NCBI GenBank assembly: GCA_963772975.1
Contig: CAVYZH010000010.1
Coordinates: forward strand, 434,001 to 498,000
Length of the DNA: 64,000 nucleotides
Direction: 5' to 3'
From: AC-32 sp963772975
GTDB lineage: Bacteria; Actinomycetota; Thermoleophilia; Gaiellales; Gaiellaceae
Part shown: piece by piece, positions 51,731 to 59,581 of the stretch
Layout of the letters: each line of letters begins with the position of its first letter
How positions within the stretch are numbered: the stretch's first letter is position 1
Translations under genes and position numbers: made by a program
Notes under the pieces: model-generated
Told to the model about the DNA's origin: nothing
Seen by the model: the letters and a program-made list of their open reading frames with translations, nothing else
Database searches by the model: none

Positions 51731-54328
51731 ATGAAAGCCAAGCTACTGAGCGTGGCCGTAGCGCTCCTCGCCCTCTGGGCGGTGCCTTCGGCGTTCGCTG
51801 ACTCGGGTGGTTCCGGCGGTTTCCAGGCCGGAGCCCAGAGCGCGAGCACCAATCAGGCAGCCCTGGGTGCGGCGGCGAGCTACCAGAACGCGGTCAACGC
51901 GAACGTGCCGGTCTCGATCGCCGGGGGCAATGTGACCTCCGGGCCGAGCTCGGCCACTCAGACGGCTACGTCGGACGCCACTACTGACGTCTCGAACAAG
52001 GCCAAGACCGATCAGGACCAGCATCTGAACCAGAACATCGGCGGCAACTCCGGTTGTTACGCCGGCTGTGGTGGTGCGGGTGGATTCCAGGCCGGAGTCC
52101 AGAACGCCGAGACCAACCAGCTGGCAGCCGGGGTCGCCCACAGCGACCAGAACGCAGTGAACGCCAACGTCCCGGTTTCGATCGCGGGCGGCAACGTGAA
52201 CTCTGGCCCGAGCTCCGCGACGCAGACCGCGAGCTCCTCGGCCAACACCGACGTCTCGAACAAGGCCAAGACCGACCAGGACCAGTCGCTGCACCAGAAC
52301 ATCGGCGGCGGTTCCTGTTCGCTCGGCTGTGGTGGCGCGGGCGGATTCCAGGCCGGGATCCAGGACGCCCAGACCAACCAGCTGGCTGTCGGCGTCGCGA
52401 AGAGCGACCAGAACGCCGTGAACGCGAACGTGCCCGTCTCGATCGCCGGTGGGAACGTCTCCTCCGGCCCGAGCAGCGCGACGCAGACGGCGACGTCGAA
52501 CGCGACCACCGACGTCTCGAACAAGGCCAAGACCGACCAGGATCAGCATCTCAGCCAGAACATCGGCGGGGGCTCGTGCCTGGCCGGTTGTGGCGGCCCC
52601 GGCGGCTTCCAGCTTGGTGTCCAGAAGGCTGACACCAACCAGGCCGCCATCGGGATCGCGAAGAGCGACCAGAACGCCGTGAACGCGAACGTGCCCGTCT
52701 CGATCGCCGGTGGGAACGTCTCCTCCGGCCCGAGCAGCGCGACGCAGACCGCGACGTCGGACGCAACCACCGACGTCTCGAACAAGGCGAAGACCGACCA
52801 GGACCAGTCGCTGCATCAGAACCTCGGCGACCGGTGGTGCGGTTGTGAAGGTCGCGACATGAAGACGCAGTGCGTCGCCGGGTGCGGCGGCGCGGGTGGC
52901 TTCCAGCTTGGTGTGCAGAAGGCCGACACCAACCAGGTCGCCGCCGGAGCCGCGTTCAGCGACCAGAACGCGGTCAACTCGAACACGCCGGTCTCGACCG
53001 CGGGTGGGAACATCTACTCCGGCCCGAGCTCGGCCACTCAGACGGCGACGTCGAACGCAACCACTGACGTCTCGAACAAGGCCAAGACCGACCAGGACCA
53101 GCACCTGAGCCAGAACATCGGCGGGGGCTCGTGCCTGGCCGGTTGTGGCGGCCCCGGCGGCTTCCAGGCCGGCGTCCAGTCCGCCGAGACGAACCAGTGG
53201 GCGCTCGGCATCTCCAAGAGCGACCAGAACGCGGTCAACGGCAACGCACCGGTCTCGACCGCCGGCGGGAACATCACCTCCGGCCCGAGCTCGGCGACCC
53301 AGACCGCCACGTCCAACGCCACCACCGACGTCTCGAACAAGGCCAAGACCGACCAGGACCAGGGCCTGAAGCAGGACATCGGCGGCAAGGGCTGCGGGTG
53401 TGGTCGCGACGGCAAGGACGGCCATGACGGCCTCTCCGCCGGCTCCGGCGGGGCGGGCGGCTTCCAGGCCGGCGTCCAGGCTGCCGAGACGAACCAGTGG
53501 GCGCTCGGCATCTCCAAGAGCGACCAGAACGCCGTGAACGCGAACGCGCCGGTCTCGACCGCGGGTGGGAACATCTACTCCGGCCCGAGCAGCGCCACGC
53601 AGACGGCGACGTCGAACGCCACGACCGACGTCTCGAACCGCTCCAAGACCGACCAGGACCAGTGGCTCCACCAGGACCTGGGCGGCAAGGACTGCGGTTG
53701 CAGCAAGGACGGCAGGGACGGCAAGGACAGCCACGACGGTCTCTCCGCCGGTTCCGGCGGGGCCGGTGGCTTTCAGGCCGGCATCCAGGCCGCCGAGACG
53801 AACCAGGCCGCGTTCGGCATCTCGAAGAGCGACCAGAACGCCGTGAACGGGAACGCTCCTGTCTCGACCGCCGGTGGGAACATCACCTCCGGCCCGAGCT
53901 CGGCGACCCAGACCGCCACGTCCAACGCCACCACCGACGTCTCGAACAAGGCCAAGACCGACCAGGACCAGGGCCTGAAGCAGGACATCGGCGGCAAGGG
54001 CTGCGGGTGTGGTCACGACGGCAAGGACGGCCGCGGTGAGAGCAAGGACAGCCACGGCGATCCTTCCGCCGGTTCCGGCGGGGCCGGTGGGTTCCAGCTC
54101 GGCGCGCAGTTTGCCGAGACGAACCAGCTGGCCGCTGGCGCCGCGTTCAGCAACCAGAACGCGGTGAACTCGAACACGCCGGTCTCGACCGCTGGTGGGA
54201 ACATCTACTCCGGCCCGAGCTCGGCCACTCAGACAGCGACGTCGAACGCCTACACCGACGTCTCCAATCGCGCGAAGACGGATCAGGACCAGTGGCAGCG
54301 TCAGCAGCTGCCCGTGTCGCGCATCTGA
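51731..54328 (+). CDS. Exported protein with nine ~87-105-residue tandem repeats
   Basis: This 865-residue protein has a signal peptide (about 1-23, ending PSAFA) and then nine consecutive units. Each begins GGFQAG/GGFQLG, continues with ETNQ and SDQNAVNANVPVS, then GGN.xSGPSSATQTATSNA, and ends DVSNKAKTDQDQ. The spacer between units holds a short Cys cluster (GCYAGCGG type) or, in units 6-8, collagen-like GRDGKDGHDG stretches. Regular Gln/Asn spacing recalls amyloid or beta-solenoid adhesins. It has no anchor. ATG 51731 follows AGGAGATGG. The function is unknown; a surface fibre or matrix protein is a fair guess. Confidence 0.8.
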   Translation: MKAKLLSVAVALLALWAVPSAFADSGGSGGFQAGAQSASTNQAALGAAASYQNAVNANVPVSIAGGNVTSGPSSATQTATSDATTDVSNKAKTDQDQHLNQNIGGNSGCYAGCGGAGGFQAGVQNAETNQLAAGVAHSDQNAVNANVPVSIAGGNVNSGPSSATQTASSSANTDVSNKAKTDQDQSLHQNIGGGSCSLGCGGAGGFQAGIQDAQTNQLAVGVAKSDQNAVNANVPVSIAGGNVSSGPSSATQTATSNATTDVSNKAKTDQDQHLSQNIGGGSCLAGCGGPGGFQLGVQKADTNQAAIGIAKSDQNAVNANVPVSIAGGNVSSGPSSATQTATSDATTDVSNKAKTDQDQSLHQNLGDRWCGCEGRDMKTQCVAGCGGAGGFQLGVQKADTNQVAAGAAFSDQNAVNSNTPVSTAGGNIYSGPSSATQTATSNATTDVSNKAKTDQDQHLSQNIGGGSCLAGCGGPGGFQAGVQSAETNQWALGISKSDQNAVNGNAPVSTAGGNITSGPSSATQTATSNATTDVSNKAKTDQDQGLKQDIGGKGCGCGRDGKDGHDGLSAGSGGAGGFQAGVQAAETNQWALGISKSDQNAVNANAPVSTAGGNIYSGPSSATQTATSNATTDVSNRSKTDQDQWLHQDLGGKDCGCSKDGRDGKDSHDGLSAGSGGAGGFQAGIQAAETNQAAFGISKSDQNAVNGNAPVSTAGGNITSGPSSATQTATSNATTDVSNKAKTDQDQGLKQDIGGKGCGCGHDGKDGRGESKDSHGDPSAGSGGAGGFQLGAQFAETNQLAAGAAFSNQNAVNSNTPVSTAGGNIYSGPSSATQTATSNAYTDVSNRAKTDQDQWQRQQLPVSRI
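51795..54290 (+). repeat. Nine in-frame tandem DNA repeats of about 260-315 bp
   Basis: The units underlying the repeat protein share long near-identical blocks, such as the TCGAACAAGGCCAAGACCGA core present in most units. Units 3 and 4, and 6 and 8, are especially close, which suggests recent unequal exchange or gene conversion. Copy number may vary between strains, and short-read assembly of this stretch would be unreliable. Confidence 0.85.
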
Positions 54329-54885
54329 GCGATCGGCGAGAGGGCCGCGGCCTAGCCGCGGCCCTCTCAGCTTTCGCTGCGACGCTCATCGCGATCGGCG
54401 CTTGCGCGCTGGTGCTGGCGGCGACGGCGTCGACCGCGGTCCACGACTCGCCTCTGGCAGACCGGGCCGCAGCGCCGTACCGGGCGACGGTCGGCTGCTA
54501 CGACCGTGCGGGCTGGGCGACGCTCGTCCGCTCGGCCTATCCGGAGGAGAAGGGTCACGAGACCGATGTCTACGGGCTTTGGCGGTACGAGCAGCGCGAG
54601 GTCGCTCTACCGTCGCAGGCGTGCCGCTCCTTCGAGCGGTGGCGCACGGCGAAGCTGGGGATGCTCGGGATCTGGATCTTCGTTCTCGGCCACGAGCTGA
54701 CGCACGCGCAGCAGTCCGACCTCGAGGGTGCGCCCTGGCAGCGTCCCTTCGACGAGGTCGAGGCCGACTGTGGCGGCTATGCGAAGTTCGTTGCGCTCAA
54801 GCTCGCGCTCGGGATCAGGCGAGCGGTGCAGCCGCCGCCCCGCAGCTTCACGCGTTGCCCACTGAAGCGAGCGCGCCGTCCCTGA
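54292..54885 (+). CDS. HExxH metallopeptidase-like protein
   Basis: This ORF encodes a membrane segment (about 24-45) and an outer domain with HELTH (in VLGHELTHAQQSD) and a downstream Glu in FDEVEADCGGYA, a gluzincin-like zinc site. Four or so Cys are present (GCYDRAG, QACRSF, ADCGG, TRCPLK). GTG 54292 lies inside the repeat-protein gene; a CTG at 54325 in a CTGA overlap is an alternative. A perfect 14-bp hairpin at 54338-54368 lies within its first codons, so expression may need read-through. It may process the surface proteins (inference). Confidence 0.65.
   Translation: MAASAAARVAHLSDRREGRGLAAALSAFAATLIAIGACALVLAATASTAVHDSPLADRAAAPYRATVGCYDRAGWATLVRSAYPEEKGHETDVYGLWRYEQREVALPSQACRSFERWRTAKLGMLGIWIFVLGHELTHAQQSDLEGAPWQRPFDEVEADCGGYAKFVALKLALGIRRAVQPPPRSFTRCPLKRARRP
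54338..54368 (+). terminator. 14-bp perfect hairpin after the repeat-protein gene
   Basis: GAGAGGGCCGCGGC and its complement flank a CTA loop, ten bases after the repeat-protein stop codon. The sequence after it has only a short TTTC. It resembles a terminator but sits within the reading frame of the next gene. Confidence 0.6.
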
Positions 54886-54892
54886 CGCCGGG

Positions 54893-54994
54893 CTAGCGGC
54901 GCTTCGACATTGCCTTCACGAGCCGGCGCTCGACCAGGAACGCGACCACGCTCATCAGCGCGCCGAGGATTGCCCGCTCCAGTCGCCGTCGCAC
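54893..54994 (-). CDS. 33-residue basic membrane-like peptide
   Basis: A short ORF from GTG 54994 encodes VRRRLERAILGALMSVVAF followed by a basic tail. It would form one short amphipathic or membrane helix with positive ends. It follows the DUF6510-like gene by nine bases on the same strand. No clear ribosome binding site is seen, so this is tentative. Confidence 0.35.
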   Translation of the reverse strand: MRRRLERAILGALMSVVAFLVERRLVKAMSKRR

Positions 54995-55003
54995 TGGCTG
55001 AGC

Positions 55004-55258
55004 CTACAGCTCGAGAGCGCGAGTTCCGCCGAGATCGACCCACGTGCGCGCGCGTCCCTGGACGATCGTGATCATCACGTTGGTGCAGTGCCGGCAGCGG
55101 ACGACCACGCCCGGGCAGTCGACGTACACGTCGAGCCGCGCCATCTCCTCGCGTGCGCCGCAGGTGCCGCAGACGCACGGCGCGGCAGTCAGGTCGGTGC
55201 CGAACAGCTCGAGCAGCAGGCCGCCGATCGCGTTGCCGTCGAGGACGCGGGACTCCAT
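55004..55258 (-). CDS. Small zinc-ribbon-like protein (DUF6510-like)
   Basis: This 84-residue protein has two Cys pairs, CVCGTCG and CRHC, with a further Cys between, which suits a zinc ribbon. ATG 55258 overlaps the stop of the flavin reductase gene (ATGA), so it is the last coupled gene of the operon 57559-55004. Proteins of this kind often accompany sulfite-oxidase-like/ferredoxin reductase pairs; the role is unknown. Confidence 0.72.
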   Translation of the reverse strand: MESRVLDGNAIGGLLLELFGTDLTAAPCVCGTCGAREEMARLDVYVDCPGVVVRCRHCTNVMITIVQGRARTWVDLGGTRALEL

Positions 55259-55962
55259 CAGCCCGTCGCTCCGAAGCGCTCGGTCCGGACCCACATCGGG
55301 TCGTAGCCGAGCCGCACGAGCCCGTCTGCGGCAGCGTCCACGAAGTGCGTCGAGCCACAGACGTAGACGCGCGGGCTCTCCGCGGCTGGGAACGCGACCT
55401 CGCGCAGCAGCTCGTCGTCGATCCGCCGCGCGTAGCCCTTCCAGTCCGGCGGCTGCTCGCGGGTCAGCGTGTACACGACCTCGACTCCGAGCGTCTCCAG
55501 CTCGTCGCGGTAGATCACGTCATCCCAGGTGCGCGAGGAGTAGAGCAGCCGCATCGGCGTCTCCGAGCCGATCCGTGCGCGCTGCCGGGCCATCGCCGCG
55601 AGCGGCGCCACGCCTGAGCCGCCGGCGACGAGCAGCACCGGCTCCGGCTCGTCGCCGTCCCAGACGAAGTAGCCGCCGATCGGTCCGCGCACCTCGAAGA
55701 CGTCACCGTCGCGCACCACGTCCACCAGGTAGGGCGAGACCTCCCCGTCCTCGAGCCGCTCGACCGTGATCGCCAGCGGCTCGCCCGGCGCGGAGGCGAT
55801 CGAGTACGAGCGCTCGGCCTGGTAGCCGTCCTCCGCGGTCAGGCGCACGTCGAGGTGCTGGCCGGCGCGGTGGCCGGACCAGCCGTCGGCGTCGAGCACG
55901 AGCGTCCGCACCTTTGGCGTCTCCTCTTTGACGGCCGCGACCGTTGCGGCCAGCCAGGTCAG
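55258..55962 (-). CDS. Ferredoxin-NADP reductase-like FAD oxidoreductase (probable CTG start)
   Basis: This 234-residue reductase has an FAD domain with ERSYSIASAPGE (the RxYS motif), GPIGGYFVW, and an NAD(P) domain with LLVAGGSGVAPLAAM and the C-terminal VYVCGSTHFVDA. The natural start appears to be CTG 55962, which overlaps the stop of the molybdoenzyme gene (CTGA) and gives LTWLAATVAAVKEE, where homologues would read MTW; TTG 55971 is the alternative. It likely passes electrons between NAD(P)H and the adjacent molybdoenzyme. Confidence 0.88.
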   Translation of the reverse strand: MTWLAATVAAVKEETPKVRTLVLDADGWSGHRAGQHLDVRLTAEDGYQAERSYSIASAPGEPLAITVERLEDGEVSPYLVDVVRDGDVFEVRGPIGGYFVWDGDEPEPVLLVAGGSGVAPLAAMARQRARIGSETPMRLLYSSRTWDDVIYRDELETLGVEVVYTLTREQPPDWKGYARRIDDELLREVAFPAAESPRVYVCGSTHFVDAAADGLVRLGYDPMWVRTERFGATG

Positions 55963-56558
55963 TCGCCCCAATAACGCTGTTCCAGCCAGGGATCCCCCCG
56001 AATGTGGTAGCCGTTCTGCTCCCAGAAGCCGGGCTCGTCTTCGTCGAGCAGCTGCAGCCCGCGGACCCACTTGGCGCTCTTCCAGAAGTAAAGATGCGGC
56101 ACGAGCAGCCGTGCCGGCCCGCCGTGCTCGGGCTCGAGCGGCTCGCCGCCGTAGTTGTAGGCGACCCAGGCCTTGCCGTCGGTCAGGTCCTCGATCGGCA
56201 GGTTAGTCGTGTAACCGCCGTCGCAGAAGGCGAGCGCGTACGCGGCGTCGTAGTCCGCGGCCTCCAGCAGCGTGTCCACCGAGACGCCCTGCCAGAGCGT
56301 GTCCAGCTTCGACCACTTGGTCACGCAGTGGATGTCCTTGGTGACCTCCTCGCTCGGCAGCGCCTGGAGCTCTTCCCAGGTCCAGCTGACCGGCTCAGCG
56401 GCGCCACGGATCTCGAACGTCCACTCTTCGAGCGGCGTGTGCGGCGTCGGCCCCGCCGAGAGCACCGGGAAGTCGTCGGTCAGGTACTGGCCGGGCGGCA
56501 CGCGGTCGGGCGGGCCCTCTTGGCCGCGCCCGCGAAATCCCCGCGAGATGATGTTCAT
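55959..56558 (-). CDS. Sulfite-oxidase-like molybdopterin oxidoreductase
   Basis: This 199-residue molybdoenzyme domain has the Mo-binding Cys in IHCVTKWSKLDT and downstream YTTNLPIEDL and HGGPARLLVPHLY, as in the sulfite oxidase/MsrP (YedY) superfamily. No signal peptide is present, so it is probably cytoplasmic. It overlaps both neighbours and pairs with the flavin reductase, as is common in actinobacteria. The substrate is unknown. Confidence 0.88.
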   Translation of the reverse strand: MNIISRGFRGRGQEGPPDRVPPGQYLTDDFPVLSAGPTPHTPLEEWTFEIRGAAEPVSWTWEELQALPSEEVTKDIHCVTKWSKLDTLWQGVSVDTLLEAADYDAAYALAFCDGGYTTNLPIEDLTDGKAWVAYNYGGEPLEPEHGGPARLLVPHLYFWKSAKWVRGLQLLDEDEPGFWEQNGYHIRGDPWLEQRYWGD

Positions 56559-57559
56559 GACGCCGCCAATCCTGCCACCGTTTCAGGCAGGCCGTCGGCG
56601 TCGCCGACCGGAGTCAGCGAGCCGTCCTCGCCGACCGACCAGCCGTAGATCCGGCGCGCGTCGGCGTCGAGCGCGTAGAGGAAACGGCCGTCGCCGGTGA
56701 TCGCCTCGTCGCGCACGCCCTTCTGGCCGAGGTTCGTCGAGGCCGCAACCGGCTCGAGCAGCTCGAGCGAGCCGTCGGCCCCGATCCGGTAGCTCGAGAT
56801 CGTGCCGTCGCCGAAGTTGGTCACGTAGACGAAGCGGGCGTCGCGGGTGACTGCGGCCCAGCAAACCTCGCTGCGTGTGTCGGCGACCGAGGCGCTAACG
56901 GGCTCGAGCCGTCCGCCGCTGAGCGAGTAGGACGTGGCCGCGGCCGCACCCACTTCTCCGCCGAAGGCCTCGGTCACGACCAGCGAGCCGCCGGCGAAGT
57001 CGAAGCCGTAAGGGGTGGCGCCTGGGCAGGCGATCGTCTGCGGGCCTTCGGCGAGGCCGTGCTCGTCGACGTCGAAGGTGCTGATGCTGTTCGTACCGCG
57101 CTCGGTCACGACCAGCATGCGGCCGTCCGGGCTGAACGCAATCTGCGCCGGGTCGGCGTTCGCTGCGAGCGACCGTGCCGAGCCCTCGATGGCGCTGAGC
57201 ATCCCACCCGCGAGCGAGAAGCCCGTGATTGCGGGCGAGCCGTTGTTGAGCACGTAGGCGAGCTCGCCGTGAACCGCGACGCTCGTCGGATGGTTGCCAC
57301 CGCTCGGGACGCGGCTCTCGAGGTCGAGCCCGTCGGCGGTGACGCGGAAGAGCGAGAGCTCGTCGCTGCCCGCGTTGGTGACGAGCAGTCGGTCGCCGCT
57401 GACGACGATCGAGCATTGCGAGGCCAGGTGCGGCGTGCCGCTGCCCTTCCCGCCGGTATCGAAGTGTCCGATCGCGGTGAGCTTGCCGTCGGCGCCGCGG
57501 TCGAACGCGACCACCTCGTTGCGCTCCGCGTCGTTGGTCTGGACATAGATGCGATCCAT
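56555..57559 (-). CDS. Lactonase-family seven-bladed beta-propeller protein
   Basis: This 334-residue protein belongs to the YbhE/Pgl-type lactonase family: IAFSPDGRMLVVTERGTNSISTF and VTRDARFVYVTNFGDGTISSY are blade repeats. It has no signal peptide. Such proteins include 6-phosphogluconolactonase, which is otherwise missing from the pentose-phosphate operon at 16-23 kb, so this might be the lactonase, though its operon is unrelated. Its stop overlaps the start of the molybdoenzyme gene. Confidence 0.8.
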   Translation of the reverse strand: MDRIYVQTNDAERNEVVAFDRGADGKLTAIGHFDTGGKGSGTPHLASQCSIVVSGDRLLVTNAGSDELSLFRVTADGLDLESRVPSGGNHPTSVAVHGELAYVLNNGSPAITGFSLAGGMLSAIEGSARSLAANADPAQIAFSPDGRMLVVTERGTNSISTFDVDEHGLAEGPQTIACPGATPYGFDFAGGSLVVTEAFGGEVGAAAATSYSLSGGRLEPVSASVADTRSEVCWAAVTRDARFVYVTNFGDGTISSYRIGADGSLELLEPVAASTNLGQKGVRDEAITGDGRFLYALDADARRIYGWSVGEDGSLTPVGDADGLPETVAGLAAS

Positions 57560-57625
57560 CGTTCCCTCCAGCGACCCCGGTCGATTGTCCCTGATCAGTC
57601 GCCGGAGTGCGAGCAGCGTTACGCG

Positions 57626-59030
57626 TCATCGCCGCGCGACGGCCAGCAATGTCGGCACGGTGCGCCCGCCGCGGCCGGGCCTGAGCACAGTCACGTAGGC
57701 GATCGTCGGCGAGAGGGCGGTCGTCCAGAGCATCTTGGCGGTGACTCGCGGCTTGTGCGGGCAGGGGAGATGCTCGCCCTGGCGCGTGTGGTGGCGCTCA
57801 TGGCCCGCGTCCTGGCCGGCGAGGGGGCCGAGCTCGTAGAGGACCTTGTCGCGGCCACCTCGAAGCGGCCCGAGCACGAGCTGCTGCGAGCAGCGCGAGG
57901 CGCGCACGTAGAGCAGCTTCCCGGCGAGCAGCGACGGGTTCAGCAGCTGCTCGTCGCTCGAGTAGCGCAGCCGCAGGCGCTTGCCCGAGACCACGTTCAC
58001 GGCGGTGATCCAGCTGCCGGTTGCGGTCGCACGATGGAAGACGACGAGATCGACTCCGAGCGCCGGGCGGCCCAGGCTCGCCGGCGTCCTTGACCTTTTC
58101 GACCGTCGTCCCCGGCCCGGTCGCCGTCACGGGGCGCACGTGGATCTCGGTCGGCGTCCGGTAGGCGAGCCAGCTGCGTGAGACCGCGAGCTTCTGCAGG
58201 CCGGCGATGCTCTCCTCGAGCGCCGGGGTCAGCGTCGCACGGTCGGCGACCGTCAGCGCCGGGCCGGCGTGCCAGGCGACGAAGGTCGCGCCGATCGCCG
58301 GGTCGTTCCCGGGCAGTTGCGTGGTTGTCCCCTCCTTGCGCACGAAGCCGCCGACCCCGGGCCGCTGCCACGCGACGTCCGTACCCGCGGCGCTCGGGTC
58401 GCCGCCGGGCGAGGCGACCGTTCCCGCTGCCCGCACCTGGCCGGCGACGAGCGCGGCGAGCAGCGAGGCTGCCGCGAGGACGCGGAGCAGCCGCAGGCCG
58501 CGCGGCCGCTCGGCGATCGCGTGCTCGCTCAGCAGGAGCACCGGCAGTGCCCGGCCCGCGGCGAACCCCGCGGCGATCGCAAGCGAGGCCTTCACGTCTC
58601 CGAGCGCGAGGCTGAGCGCGGGCAGCGCCCAGGCGGCGGTAGCGGGAACGTAGGTCGTCAGGCCGGTTCCGAGCAGCAGGCCGTAGAGGAAGAGCGCGCG
58701 CGGCAGCGGCATCGTCCGGCGCCAGGGCTCGGGCACCTGGAAATGGATCTGGGGTCGCACCCGCAAGCCGAGCGCGTCGCTCGCCACGGCCACGACGCCC
58801 AGCCCGACCGCCGCGACCACGACCGCGCGGCCGCTGATCACCGAGCCGAGCGCGCCGAGCGCGACGAAGATCGCGGCGGCCCCCAGCGCGAGCCCGGCCG
58901 CGAACGCCGCTCGTGCTCTTCCCCGGTGACGCGCGGCACGCACGGTGCCGACCATCGAGAGGCTTCAGGGCGACCAGGCACCGGCGAGCCCGACGAGCAG
59001 TGCGGTCAGGACGAGCGCCGGCGTCAGCAC
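57626..59030 (-). CDS. CcdA/DsbD-like membrane protein with C-terminal propeller-like domain; in-frame TGA and frameshift
   Basis: The reading frame from GTG 59030 encodes a first helix LLVGLAGAWSP, then TGA (58967-58965), then SLSM and further helices (about five, to residue 170), followed by a beta-rich outer domain. In CcdA/DsbD-like proteins the position after WSP is the redox Cys (WSPCG). The TGA could be selenocysteine, a nonsense mutation or an error. ATG 58955 lies four codons after it. A second lesion near 58078-58084 shifts the frame; joining the two frames gives a protein of about 467 residues ending in LLAVARR. The start overlaps the MauA-like gene by seven bases. Confidence 0.7.
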
Positions 59031-59581
59031 GCGATCTTCGTGTCGTAGTACATGACGCAGAACACATGCCGGCCGCTGTAGCAGTAGCCGGTCAGCGCGT
59101 AGTCGCCGTTGATCCGGGTCGTCGTGTAGCCGCAGCAGTCGACGAGCTTGCGGATGTGGCCGTTGCAGCAGCGGTACCAGGCCCCGTCGACCTGGCCGCG
59201 GAAGCCGAACTCGCGCCCAGCCTTGGCGCAGACGCGCGTGCGCGGCGCGGGCGGCAGCGGGTTCCGGTCGGGATCGCGCAGCAGCTTGCCGTGCGCGTCG
59301 ACGGGCCGGCCGAGCTTGTCAACCGGGCGCCCGAGGTCGTCTACCGGCTCACCGTCGGCGGCGCGCAGGGGGAAGCCCTTCGCGTCGATCCGCGGCAGCC
59401 CGGTCGGGTGCGGGCACGAGCCGGTCGTGTAGATGTGGCCGCAGAAGTGGAACGCCTCGGCCTTCTGCGCGCGGATCGCGCCGAGCAGGTAGCCGCCGCC
59501 GGCCAAGCCGAGCAGCAGGCGCCCGGTGCGCGCGAGGAAGCCGCGGCGCGAGGTCGCGCCGGCGACCGCTTCGCTAAGCAC
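59024..59581 (-). CDS. Tat-exported Cys-rich protein resembling methylamine dehydrogenase light chain (MauA-like)
   Basis: This 185-residue protein has a Tat signal (SRRGFLARTG at 11-20 and a hydrophobic stretch) and ten Cys (47, 56, 118, 138, 139, 149, 150, 167, 175, 185), including two CC pairs, a pattern similar to the disulfide-knotted MADH light chain. It has only one Trp outside the signal (Trp135), so a standard tryptophan tryptophylquinone cofactor, which needs two, is unlikely. Residues 80-106 hold heptad repeats (DDLGRPVDKLGRPVDAHGK). It is coupled to a MauE-MauD fusion, the usual helper of MauA disulfide formation. GTG 59581 is the start. The catalytic role is unknown. Confidence 0.65.
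   Translation of the reverse strand: MLSEAVAGATSRRGFLARTGRLLLGLAGGGYLLGAIRAQKAEAFHFCGHIYTTGSCPHPTGLPRIDAKGFPLRAADGEPVDDLGRPVDKLGRPVDAHGKLLRDPDRNPLPPAPRTRVCAKAGREFGFRGQVDGAWYRCCNGHIRKLVDCCGYTTTRINGDYALTGYCYSGRHVFCVMYYDTKIAC

Noticed and set aside
51743..54055. 770-residue ORF antisense to the repeat protein
   Set aside because: It repeats only because the sense gene repeats; it has no signal peptide and the sense frame has a good start and ribosome binding site.
51795..54290. Regular repeats as a possible CRISPR array
   Set aside because: Units are over 250 bp, in frame, and lack unique spacers of constant length.
59024..59581. True methylamine dehydrogenase light chain with TTQ
   Set aside because: Only one Trp is available in the mature protein and mauB/mauG are absent; called MauA-like only.
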